The notes under the pieces: generated by a model | What the model was told of the DNA's origin: nothing | What the model saw: the letters and a program-made list of their open reading frames with translations, nothing else | Database searches by the model: none | NCBI RefSeq assembly: GCF_014066305.1 | Contig: NW_023501088.1 | Coordinates: 1 to 47,500 of the forward strand | DNA length: 47,500 bases | Source of the DNA: Letharia columbiana | Taxonomy: Eukaryota; Ascomycota; Lecanoromycetes; Lecanorales; Parmeliaceae | Direction of reading: 5' to 3' | Shown: positions 32,946-45,259 of the stretch, piece by piece | Layout: each line of letters begins with the position of its first letter | Position numbering within the stretch: position 1 is the first letter of the stretch | Position numbers and translations under genes: made by a program

Positions 32946-34261
32946 GTTGAAATCTAAAAACGACTATATTAAATTCTAAATTCTACTTTTTATTAAAAAA
33001 CGGTTTTTCGAATATTTTATTTCTAGGTCATCTAGTATATATTAAAAATTAATCGATTTAAGATTGAAGGATATTCGTAAAAGTAACTAAATAAAATAAT
33101 TGAAAGAAATTCTTCGTTTTATATATTGCGACCGGCTATAAAACCCTATAGGGCTATTTTAGATATTTAATTTTTTAGTAATAGTAGCTAATAGTAATAG
33201 TAGTATAAATAAGGGTGCTTTAAAAGAGCTTTAAAGATTTTAGTAGCGATAGCGATAATAGCGCTAAAGAAATAGCTATTTCGATATAAAATAGCGAGTT
33301 TATAGAGTATTAAATTTAAGGCTTAATAGGCGGTTTAAATAAATTATTTAAACTGCGGGGATTAATGAAATAGCTTCTCTAAATAGATAATACTATAAAC
33401 GATATTCCAGTCTAATTAGTATACGAAACTTCTTAAATTTATTCTTAGATAGTGCTTTAATAAGTTTATCGATTATCTATTATTTAATAGAGATATACTT
33501 AAGAGTAACGATATTAGCGATAACTTATTCTTATATATAATAATACTAAATATCGATATACTTAATATATATATAAAATTAAGAATTTTTAATAAGAGTT
33601 ATAATATTTTAATTATTATAGTAGATAATAATAGCTTATATATACTTAGCGCTAGAGTTAAATTAATTAAGAAGTTTATATAATTAAATTATCTTCTTAA
33701 TAGCTTATATCTAATTAATATATTTAATCTTATAAGAGAATAGCGTTATAATAGATTATTATTTCGATAACTAACTAATAATAGTATTATTTATATTAAA
33801 GATATAATTAAAGATAAAATATTAAGTATTCTAATTATTCGCTTAATCCGCGTTTATATAACTAATAAGTAATTTTAAATCTCTTCTAAATATTAACTAT
33901 TAGTTCTTAATATTATTTAGATATCGAAAGATACGCTTAATAGCCTTTTAATAAAATTTATCGAAGTTTAAGATATATCTAGAGATTACTAAGATAATAA
34001 ATATAATATCGAGTTAAATATCTAATATTATATATATAAGTAATTCTATAATTAATTAATAGATATAGCGAGATTAATCGATAGAGGTAAAATTATCTTT
34101 AACGGTATAAAACTTATCGTTATTAATAGAAGTAAGCGATAGCGTAGAGCTTAATATACTATATTTCTTTAGAAACTTCTTAATATAGCCTTTTTAATTA
34201 AGGCGTAGAATTCGATTAGTATAATCTTTAATAATCGTTATATGAAAATATAGATATAAGA

Positions 34262-34364
34262 GTAGTATATAGTAAAGATGATTATTCTTCTACTAAGAAG
34301 TAACTACTTATAATACTAAGCTAAGATTCTTGCTAAGATACCTCCTTAATAGATACGAAGATAG
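34262..34364 (-). repeat. Probable LTR (3') of the nested Gypsy element
   Basis: Shares a long run (AGTATATAGTAAAGATG, then TTATTCTTCTA, AAGAAGTAACTACTTATAAT and ACTAAGCTAAGATTCTT) with 41222-41308 in the same orientation. It carries about 19 extra bases near its end. Confidence 0.65.
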
Positions 34365-37300
34365 ATAAAATTATATATCTATATAGTTACGATAGCTTAC
34401 TATAATAATATACCGTTAATAAAAAGTATAGCGATCTCGATATATATATAAGTATATAATAAAGTTATTATAAAGTAAGTAAATATAGATAGTAAGACTC
34501 TTATATAATTAATTTCTTTCTTCTAGATATTATAATCGTAATAGCCGTAGTAGACTTCGAAGATTCGATTATAAAAGGCTTTTATATAATCGTTAATAAT
34601 AAAGATAATAGCTATAATAGCGGAGATAGTATTATAACGTCTTTAATAGCGAAAAGGTTATATATATATTATAGATAATAGCGGAGATAATAGCTTATAT
34701 AAATATATTAGTTAATAGCGGAGGTAGTAGCTCTAATAGAGGCGATATAGCGATCTTATAGTCTTTTATTAATTTCGAAGTATCGTCTAGATACTTAATA
34801 TTATATTATTAATTATACTTAGAGCTATATTCTTTTTAACGTATTAGATATTTAATTAAATAACTCTTATTATAATATCTAATACGCTTATTAAATAAGA
34901 ACTATAGCTTATATAACTTATAATTATTAATATTATCTTTTATATAGATAGAATTAAACTTCTCTAGTAGTAGTTTATAAAAAAAGTTAATATTAGCGAG
35001 CTATAGCTTTAGCTATACTATTAAGAATATAAAATAAACTCTTTAATAATTAGATATATCGAGGCGATACGCTTATTTATTTATTTTAATAATAATTTTA
35101 AAAAAATTAATATAGCGTTAACTAATTTTATTTATCTTAATAATATTAATAAATTATAAAATAGAGTAGCCTTTATATAGACGTAAGAGTATCTTATCTT
35201 TCTTTCTAAAGTATATTAATTAATACTTATAATTATAATAGAATTTCTAAGATATTTAAATAAAGCTTATTATATTAATAGCTTTAACTCTAATAATAGC
35301 GTATATCTACTATAATAGTTTAAATAATATAATAAGATTAAGAGTTTTATTAAGAGGAAATTTATAGAATAATTTATTCGATAACTTAATTATAATAGTC
35401 GAGTATATATTATTAAGTAATACTTATATATATAAAAGAATAATAGACTATATTAAAGGCTTCTCTAGAGTATATAAATAAAAGCGTAAAGCGATTTCAG
35501 CCGTCTAATTAATACGTTTATTACTATTATTTATCTAGAAATAATAGATAATAAAGTATAGTAGTTTAACTCTTAATTTATCGAATATAGCTTTTTATAG
35601 TTTTAATAGAAATTTAAAATCTCTATTAGATAGTAAGATCTTTAATACTTCTTTAATTATCTATATCGAAACGATTTAGTAAAGTAATAGCTTACTCTTT
35701 AGCACTCTAAATAGATTTATTAAAGATATAAATAATTCGCTTTATAAACTTATTTATAACGATTATTATATAATTAAATTTCTTATTAGATAATAATATA
35801 GTAAGAATAAAATTAAGTATTAAGATATAAAAAGATAGAATAAAACTCTCTATAAGCTATAGATAATTATAAGACTTATAGCGATAAGTTTATAATATTA
35901 GATACTTAGAATAATACTTAATATAGCTATAAAGATACTTAAATAATTCTTATATATATTATAATTTAAAGATTATATTAAAAGATCTTTCGAAATCTAG
36001 ATAATTATCTCTATAAGCGATTTCGAGAATATCTTTAATTAGCGATTAGAGTATATATAATTATTTAAGATTAATAAATTTATTCTTATAAAAAATAAGA
36101 TTAAGATTTATAATATTATAAATAAAAGAAAGCTCGACGCTCTCGCTCTTTACTATTAGCTTTATATTAGTATCTATAATATTAATAATTCTTATTTAAT
36201 ATAAATCTATATTATATTTAGTAAGAAGCTTATTATAAAAGACTTTATTTATCTCTACTACGATAGTAGAGTAATTATAAATATTATTATAATTTATTAC
36301 TTATATAATATAGATATATAAGATATTAAGCTTTAAGTAATCTTCGAATAATATTAATTTATCGATATTTATAAGGCGAGAGAGAGCGTCTAATATAATA
36401 TATTTTTTACTAGGCTTATATCTTATATCGAGATAAAATTAATAAAGAAATTAAGAAGTATATATTAGTTATATATTTAATCTTATTATAGATATTATAA
36501 AAGTAATAGAAGATTACTTTATAATATCGAGAATAATTAAATAATTAGTTTAAATAATAATAAATCGCTTAAACGACTTTATAAGATATCAAATCTTCTT
36601 AATAATTTATATAAATTCTACTATCTCGAGTTTTATAAATTAATAATTCTTTTTAATAAAAAGTTAATATTCTTAATAAGTATATAATTAACTTTATAAT
36701 AGTTCTAGATAATTACTTAATATTAGCTATAGCGACGTATTTCTTTTTAATATAAAATATTTATATATCAAAATCTTATTTTCTAGAGGTATTAAGATCT
36801 ATTTATAGATCTTTATTTAAATTAAAATATATAAGTAATAAGAGTTTACTTAAAGCTTTCTATAGGCTTTTAAAGCTTTAATTCTTTTATAGAAAAGCCT
36901 TTAATAGATAAAGCTTAAAGAAGTAAATATAATATAAATTATTTTTAATTAATATCTCTTTAAATAAGCGAGTCTTTAATACTTATAGAGAATTAGTAAG
37001 CTATATATAATAGTAAATTAAACTTCTTAGATAGTCTATTAATTTAAGATAATATTTAAGATTCTTAAGTATATTAGAATAGACGATCTTATTAATAGCT
37101 TTTAACTTATTTTTAGCTATTATTATATTAAAAGAATTAACTTAATAATCTAATAGATTAATATTAGAATAATTTAGAAAGATTTTTATAGACGTAATAA
37201 TAATATTATATTAAATTAAGATTTAAAATAACTTTCGAAGATATATAATATACTTCTTTAAGGTTTTAAAGTTTAATATAATATTATCGATATATATTTA

Positions 37301-40300
37301 AATAAAGTCTTTAATAAATTATAGAATTTTATTAATCTATTATTATATATAAGTTATAAAATTTATATATTCTATAATTAATACGTTAAAAATCTCTTAA
37401 TCTTAATAAGAAACTATAATAAGTATATAGCGATATTTATATTAAATAAATTATTAATAGAAGAAAGATATTATATCGAGTATAGATAAATAAATATATT
37501 CTAATAGTCTTATTATAATATCTAATTATAATAATATAAAATATATATCTAAAATAATAAAGTTATTAAGGCCTCTAATATCTACTATAGCTCTTTTCTT
37601 TCGCTTATTATTTAATAATATTTTTTAAATTATAAATATAAGATAATTAAATAAAGTAGGCTTAATAGTATATTTAAGTCTATCTTATTATTATAAATTA
37701 TTAAATATATTATTAATTACTTCTTTATTATTAATATCTAGAGAGTAAATCTTTATATAATTCGACTTTAATAGTCTACTTTATTAGTTATCGCGTAGTA
37801 TAATCTTTATTTAATTATCTTTAAATATCTTAATAAAGCCTTTATCTCTTTATAAGATAGAAAATTTATTAATTAGATCTATTAGAATCTAAGTATTATA
37901 TTTATTATTATAGATTATAATATTATTTAATAGTTTAATCTCTTTAATAAGATTTAATTAAGATATAATAGCGTTATAAATAAGCTATAAAAGGCTATTA
38001 ATTATATTTATTAATACTATTATAATAAGAATAATTACTTTCTTAATTTAATTACTTATAATAAACTTATCTATAAAAGACTTTAGCGAAGGCTCTATAA
38101 AGAAGATATTTTTATAATTAACTTTATATAGTATATCTAGATAAAGCTTTTTAAAGATTTAAACGATCTAATTAATTTTATTTTTAACTAAAATTTCGAT
38201 AATATATAAGTTTATAAGATAAGCGTATAGCGTTAAGTTTCGCTATACTATTAGCTTAAAAATATAATCTCTCTTAAATAATTTTTTAGAAGAGTTAATA
38301 GATATTATAATATTTATATAAAGTATTATAATTAAAGCTTTATAAATATAAATAATATATCTCTAATATAAATTATATTATTAATTAATAATATCGATAA
38401 TAGCGATATAGCTATTAATATATACCTTAACTTAAATAATATTAAGTATAATCTTCTTAAGATCTATAATATTATTCCCTAATAATATATAGGCTTTTAG
38501 ATTATTAATAAGATAGATTTCCTTTTAAATATAATAGAGAATCTTACTATCGTCTATCTTATTAATAGAAATATATATTAAGATTAAAATATACTTATTA
38601 ATATTATATATAGCTAAATCTAAGCCCTTAATATAAAGAGATAAAATTATTTTTTAAATTTTTATAAGAAATAATAATACTAGTAGTTATAATTTATATA
38701 TTAAAATAACTTTATAATTAATATTAATATAAATCTTCTTATTAATAATATTAAGCTATAGACGTATAAAGATATAAATATAATTCTACTCTCGAAAAGT
38801 AACTTTTATATCTAGATTAGACTTTTCGATAAAATTAAAATTAATAATTTTAATAGAATAGAAGTCTTAATAATAGAAGACTTCTAATTAATAAATAAAA
38901 GGCTTTTATTTAATTACGAAAGGCTTTTATAAAAGCTCTTCTACTTAACTATAAAAGCTCTTATAAATAGCTCTCTTATAAGTATTTATAAAGTTTTATT
39001 TTTAATATAAATAATATATCGTAGTTTTAATAGATTATATAAATATCGACGAAGTTAATATAGATCTCTTTATATAACTATTCTTTATAATTATTAGCGA
39101 AGCTTTTCTTAGATAATTCGCCTTAATAAACTTTTTATACTTTATTATACTTTTAAAAGATATTAGATTAATTCTTATTAATATAATTAGCTTAATTATA
39201 AATTATTTAATTATTATAATTAGCTTAATAAATAGCGGCCTAGCTATAATAGATGCTTTATAACTATTATAACTACTTATCTCTATTACTTTAATAATTA
39301 TAATTATCTTATCTTAAAAATCTTTTATCTTAAGAAGAATTTAATTACTTAAATTAATTCGAGAACGTCGAATCTAACGTACTTAAAGAATCGGCGATTT
39401 AAAGGCGTAACGGTATAATAAGCGAATAATTATCTTATAAAGCGTATTACTAATTTAATTAATAATCGTACTATTAATTATTATAAGCGTATTATTCTTT
39501 ATTATAAGATCTATTTTAGTAGCTAGAAGACTATCGCGAATAGAATTAAGACTAAAAAAAGTTAAATAATTAATTTTCATAATTCTACTAATCTTAACAA
39601 TTAATATTTAATTAATCTTATCGAAGATCTTATTAAAAGATTTAATTATTATATTATTACTATAGTAATTAACTTTATTAAAGCCTTTAATAAAATAATC
39701 TAGATATCTTAAATTATATATTTTTCTTTAATTTAAATATTTAAATAAATAAAGAAATCGATATTATAGTAGATAATAAATCTACAAAAGTATATAAGTC
39801 TACTATAATATCTTAATAGATAAATATTAATTAATTTTCGATATTATCTATATTAGTAGACTTAATATAATAAATAACTACTTATATATAGCTCGAAGGC
39901 TCTCTTCTATTATATATATTTATTAGAGTATACTTCTTAGTAGTAAAATAAGCGAGTACTATTTTAATCGATTTCTTAAATTATCTTAATAATATCTTAT
40001 ATTATTTCTTAATATCGTTATTTACTCGTAGATTAAGCTTTTTAAAATCTAATAACTCAATAATATATTATAATAACGCTATATCTCTTAATACTATATT
40101 AAGATTAGCTTTAATTATAAAAAAGTCTTTTATAATAGCTATATCTCTATAAGTTATTTAATAAAAAGAATAACGCTATAAAAGTAGATATCTTTATTAA
40201 TTATAATAATCTTATCTTCTCTATAGAATTTATCGAGATAAAGATCGAAGTAATTAAGATTCGATAGATTTTATTAATTAAAAGTATTTAACGAGGTAGA

Positions 40301-41221
40301 TAACTTTTTAAATAGATCTTATAGCTCTAGCTATTCTATAGAATTTATAGAATTAAATAATATTTATAAATTCTATAATACTTAAATTATAGCTCTTTAA
40401 ATAGTATTATTAATATCTTATTAAAGCTATTAATAATTAAGAGAAGCGTTAAAAACTATAATATTATCGTAGATTATAATCTCTATAGAGATCTTAAATA
40501 TAGAAAAAGAATATTTACTAGATAAGCTTATTAATATAAAGCTTCTTATTTAAATAAGATTTAAAGATTTTTATATAACTAATAAGAGAGAGCTTAATAA
40601 AGGCGAATTTAATAAGGTAATATTAATTAAAAAAGGCTTTAGTAGCTCTACTAGCTATATAATAAGATTATTAAAATCTCTAACTATCTTATAAAAGAAA
40701 GGTTTATTAATAATTTAATCTAATAGTTATAATACTAATAACTTAAATTCTAAAAAATTAAATCTAGTTCTTACTCTATTATCTTATAATATAGATAAAA
40801 ATCTTAATAGCTTTAAAAGTTTAAGAATATAAGTAATAAGATATTAAATTATAGATACTATCGAAGGCTTTAGTAGATTAAGATATAAATATACTATTTT
40901 AATAAAGTCGTCGATTTAAAAGGCTAGTATAATTATTTTTTAATTAATATAAATATAGACGGCGTCGACTTTAGAAAGATATTCTATTAGATTAAAATTA
41001 CTTATTAGATTAATAAGATAGTAGAGACTTTAATTAGTAAATAAAAGAGCGTTAGCGAAAGGCTTAGATAGTAGAATAGCTATAAAGAATTAAGTAAATA
41101 AAGTACTATTAAATAAATAAATAATAATAGAGAAGCTTCTAAATTATTCGATAGTTAATTAATATCGAATAATAATATTACTATTATATTATAAGAGTAA
41201 TATAAAAATATAAATATAATA

Positions 41222-41308
41222 AGTAATATATAGTAAAGATGGTTATTCTTCTATTAAGAAGTAACTACTTATAATACTAAGCTAAGATTCTTATTGATAC
41301 GAAGGTAG
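41222..41308 (-). repeat. Probable LTR (5') of the nested Gypsy element
   Basis: Direct-repeat partner of 34262-34364. Differences are mostly transitions plus one indel. The exact outer ends cannot be fixed because the flanks are AT-rich and RIPped. Confidence 0.65.
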
Positions 41309-44300
41309 TAGTAATAATCATATAGACTTATATAAGAAATTTATTATAAGCGAAGCGAATTTCTTTATTAAAAAAATTATTTATAGGAAGAGATATTATT
41401 TTAAATATTAAAGTTTTAAGATATCTTCTTAATACGTTTAAATATCTAAATTATTTTCCTATAGATAAATTATATCTATAAAAAATTTTTTTTCAAAATT
41501 AGATTAAAATCGTATTTTAATATATATTAAATATTATTAAGAGTTTAAATACGCTTAATATTCTTTATCTTATATTTAAGATTAATATTATTAAAGTTAA
41601 AAGTTATATAATTATTATTAACGAGTTTATTAATAAAGCGAGATTCTTAAAATTTAGAGAAGATTTTAAAAATTAAGAAATTATAAATAATATATTAAGT
41701 ATATATATAATTATAAAATTAAAGAGAGAATATTATTATTATAATAAAAAGTATAATAATAAAAACTTTATTTAAGAATTTAATTTCGAAAGATTTATAA
41801 ATTTTATTAATTAAGATTTAAGAATTAGTAATAAATATAATAGCGATATAAATAATAAAATAGCGCGTTATTATAGATTAAATAATTATAATAACTACTT
41901 TAACGCTAAAAAATTAATTCTTCTCTTTTTTAAATTTTTTAAACTTAAATTTAATATTAATATTATTATTTTCTTAATTATCTTTTTTATTTTAATTACT
42001 ATAATTATTATAATCTCTATTTTTAAAAATTTAAGATTCTTTATAAGCGCGCTTACGCTTTAATTATTCGAGATATTTCTTAATAAAATAAAAATTCTTA
42101 TTATAAATAATATAATACTTATAAATTTATATTTAGATATAAGAGTTATTAGAATTAATATTATTTTAAATATAATATTTAATTAATATAAGCGCTATAG
42201 AAATAAGAGTATAAATATTTATTTTAATATAGATAGTTATTATATAAGTATTAAAAAACTTAATAAAGATAATAGAATTAAAGATAATATTAAGTTATTA
42301 TATTTTAACGTAAATTAATATAAATTTAAAAGATTTATTCTTATTATAAGAGTTATAATTTTAATAATAAGTCTCGCGATATTAAGTATATTAGCTATTT
42401 AGATCTTTATAAAAATAATAAATTTTTTAATTCTTATTAATAATAAAGAGATATTTCTCGAGTAAGCTATTAACTTCTTATAATAGACTTATAAATTAAT
42501 TAATATAGATTTATAATTTATTTTTATAGATAATAAGAGTAAGAGACTTTAGTCTCTAAATAATAAAACTAAGAATATCTAATTTATAAGATTTATATTT
42601 TTTTAAATTCTTTTAGATAATTATAGCGTTAATATAGCTTTTAATAAAATTACGCGAATTATTTTTATAGCGAGTTTTTATTATAATATAGAGTTTATAA
42701 TATACTCTAATTTATATTATAATATCTATATCGATAATAATTTTAAAAATATCTCTTATAAATTATTAATTAATTATTACTCTTATAATAATCGCTAAAT
42801 AAGAGATTAATTAAATAATATTAATTTTAATATAATATTAGAGATCTAATAATATAAAGAAATTCTATATATTTTACTTTTATTTATAATAATTAAAAGT
42901 ATTTTTAAATATAGGAATTTAATAAAGTTAACTTAAATTAATTAAAAGTTTAATATCGATATATTTAGATATAATACTATTTATAAAGAATTAATTTAAT
43001 TTTTAAAACTTAATATAAAAAAACTTTAATAAAAGCTTAAATTTAAGAATAAGATTTATAATATAATAAGACTTAATAAAATAGATAAAGTAGACGATAT
43101 TAATAAAACTAACTTCGCTTTAAATTCGAAAAGCTCTTTATTTAAAATTAACTTTAATAATAATTTAAAAATAAATTAATTTAATATAATAATAGAATTA
43201 GCGCGAGAAATTAAAGTATACTCGCTATCGATACTATTTATATCTAAAATATTTATAATTATTTAAAGCGTATAGAGGAAATTTTATTAAGCTCTAAAAT
43301 TAACTCGATATAATTTAAAGCGTTATTTAAAAAGAAATTTTATATTATAATTTATAATATAATTAATAATATTTTAAAGAGATAGACTTTAATTTATAGA
43401 TATTAGAGGGAAATATAATATAAATATATAATAACTTAATAGAAAATTATTTCTCTTTATACTTAAGAGAGGATTTAATTAAATTTTATTTCTTATATTA
43501 TTATCGCGATTATCTTAATTACTCTTTATTATATTTATAATATAATATCTTCTATTAATTAACTCTTCTATTAAAAAAATTAATTAAAATCGAATATAAG
43601 ATTACTTATAATTTCGCTTCGCTCGCTTATTAGAATTAATTAAAGCTTCTTCATAAAATTATTTTATTTATATAAATATAGAGAATAATTACTCTTTAAT
43701 TATTACGATAAAGAATAATTTCTCTTTATATATTAATATATTAGATATATAAGATATAGATTATTTTCTCTTTTAGCGTTACGTCGTTATCTTAAATTAG
43801 ATTTTAATCTTTATTATAGAAATTATATAATAAGATATTAGAGTCTAATCGCTTATTATTAATTTTTAATATAGTAAAATATAAGAATAAAAATATATTA
43901 TCTTTTATCTTTAGAGTATTCTATTTAATATAAGAAAATTAATAATATTTTAATAGTTATAGCGATTATATAACGAAAAAGTATAGATATATAATACTCT
44001 ATTACGGTATATAATAGCTTTAATATTATATAATTAAATATAATATACTTTAACTCGCTTTAAATTATCTTATATAAGAGACGATAAGAGAGTTTATACG
44101 CTAAATTATTAATATAATATATTAATATATTAAAAATTTCGATATAATCCCCCTTACTCGCGACTCTTATTCTTTCTATTAAAAGCGTTATTTAATATAT
44201 ATTATTTAATTAGAATAATTATCTTAAAATAAAAAATATTTATATTACGAAGATTAATAAAAGAGATTCTTCGTAATTATAACTACTATTATTTAATAAA

Positions 44301-44404
44301 TATTAATATAATAAATATATTAAAAATAGTTATAACTACGATAGATAATAAATAGATTATAAAATAATTAAAATAATTATTAAATAAAGTCTAGGCTTAT
44401 AATC

Positions 44405-44555
44405 TATTAAAATATAAGATAGAATACTTAATTATATTAATTAGAGAGTTCTATAAAAGAAAAAAGTAATTAGATATAAATATACTAAGATATATCACGT
44501 AACTATATTACGTAATTATTAAGATACTAAGAGTTACGTAATTCGAATTCCAATA
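44405..44555 (-). repeat. 5' LTR of the minus-strand Copia element
   Basis: 151 bp, collinear with 32327-32477, but more strongly RIPped (most remaining C and G outside CG lost). On the minus strand it is followed by GATTATAAGCCTAGAC, a likely primer-binding-site relic. The target duplication ATTAC lies at 44556-44560. Confidence 0.88.
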
Positions 44556-44560
44556 ATTAC

Positions 44561-44980
44561 TTCTTAATATAATCTAATATTTACTTAATAATCTTAATAT
44601 TATTTTATATTTATATTTTATATATAAATAAGAATATTATTAAAAAAATTAATTTTAAAAATTTATATATATATTCTTAATTATCGCTTAATTAATATAT
44701 ATTTATATTAATTTTAAATTTTTATTTTTTAATTAATTAAAATTATTTAATATATTATAAACGTAATAATATTAAAATTTTTAATATAATTTTAATTTAA
44801 ATATTTTTTAATTAGAATAATAGGTAATAAATTATTAAATTAATTAATATATTAATTAAGTTTATTTTTTAATAATATATTAGATAGATTAATTACTTTA
44901 AATTTTCTTAAATTTTAATTTAATAAAAAAAATAAAAATTCTTAAATATAATTATATTTAATTTTTATATAATCTATATA
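44561..44980. other. RIPped flank of the minus-strand Copia insertion
   Basis: AT-rich sequence without recognisable coding content. By the target duplication it was once continuous with the sequence left of 32,322, so it may be the 3' portion of the LINE or the DNA beyond it. Confidence 0.5.
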
Positions 44981-45123
44981 CATTATGGGCCCGAGATACT
45001 GTTTTAGTGGTCTATTTTATGTAGATTGGCCATTTTAACGAATGATGTGAACTATATAATAAGGACTACTCACCGGATTATACAAAATAGCCTATTTTAA
45101 ACAATTTACATTCTTCATAATGT
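44981..45123. mobile_element. MITE-like inverted-repeat island
   Basis: A 143-bp island that keeps CA, TG and GGGCCC and so looks un-RIPped. It begins CATTATGGGCCCGAG and ends CTTCATAATG. The inverse of its right end aligns imperfectly with the left end (CATTATG, then TGTTT...CTATTTT.GTA.AT), giving degenerate terminal inverted repeats of about 50 bp. No clear target duplication was found. Confidence 0.4.
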
Positions 45124-45205
45124 GTTAATACGAAGTATCTACCGTTCTCGCTTATAGTAAGTTTAATAAAACCTATTATTTAATTAAGCTTACGTATTAA
45201 TAGAA

Positions 45206-45254
45206 AGTTAATAAATAGTTAATAAATAGTTAATAATAGTTAATAATAGTTAAT
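45206..45254. repeat. Short tandem array of AGTTAATA(AAT)
   Basis: Five closely spaced AGTTAAT units: AGTTAATAAAT twice, AGTTAATA twice with AT spacers, and a final AGTTAAT. The array lies just right of the MITE-like island. Confidence 0.7.
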
Positions 45255-45259
45255 GAAAA

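Larger units (their letters stand above)
34262..41308 (-). mobile_element. Nested Ty3/Gypsy-type retrotransposon, RIP-degraded
   Basis: On the minus strand a Gypsy-like reverse transcriptase runs at about 37,500-36,970. It shows FIKDFI.IYIDNIIL (YxDD relic, second Asp lost, near 37,290), LKKYIIYLRKLF, IFLNYSNINLLDY, NKLKAINKIVYSNILKNLKYYLKLIDYLRSL and YY, the order seen in fungal Gypsy RTs. A direct repeat of about 90-100 bp lies at each end (34262-34364 and 41222-41308) and probably represents the LTRs or parts of them. The element sits between two parts of the minus-strand Copia, so it inserted later. Gag, RNase H and integrase positions are not resolved. Confidence 0.65.
32327..44555 (-). 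mobile_element. Minus-strand Copia retrotransposon with 5-bp target duplication, split by a Gypsy insertion
   Basis: Two 151-bp LTRs (32327-32477 and 44405-44555) bound the element, and the flanking pentamer ATTAC occurs on both sides (32322-32326 and 44556-44560). On the minus strand the RT/RNase H part (33,330-34,260) reads TIIKDYTNRILRLN, KAIKRIFRYLNN and related blocks, closely similar to the plus-strand element. The 5' part, with a gag zinc-knuckle relic near 42,100, lies at 41,310-44,404. The polypurine tract (inverse of CTCCCCTTCGC) abuts the 3' LTR. The integrase region present in the plus copy is not visible here, so part was lost around the nested insertion. All frames are broken. 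Confidence 0.85.
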
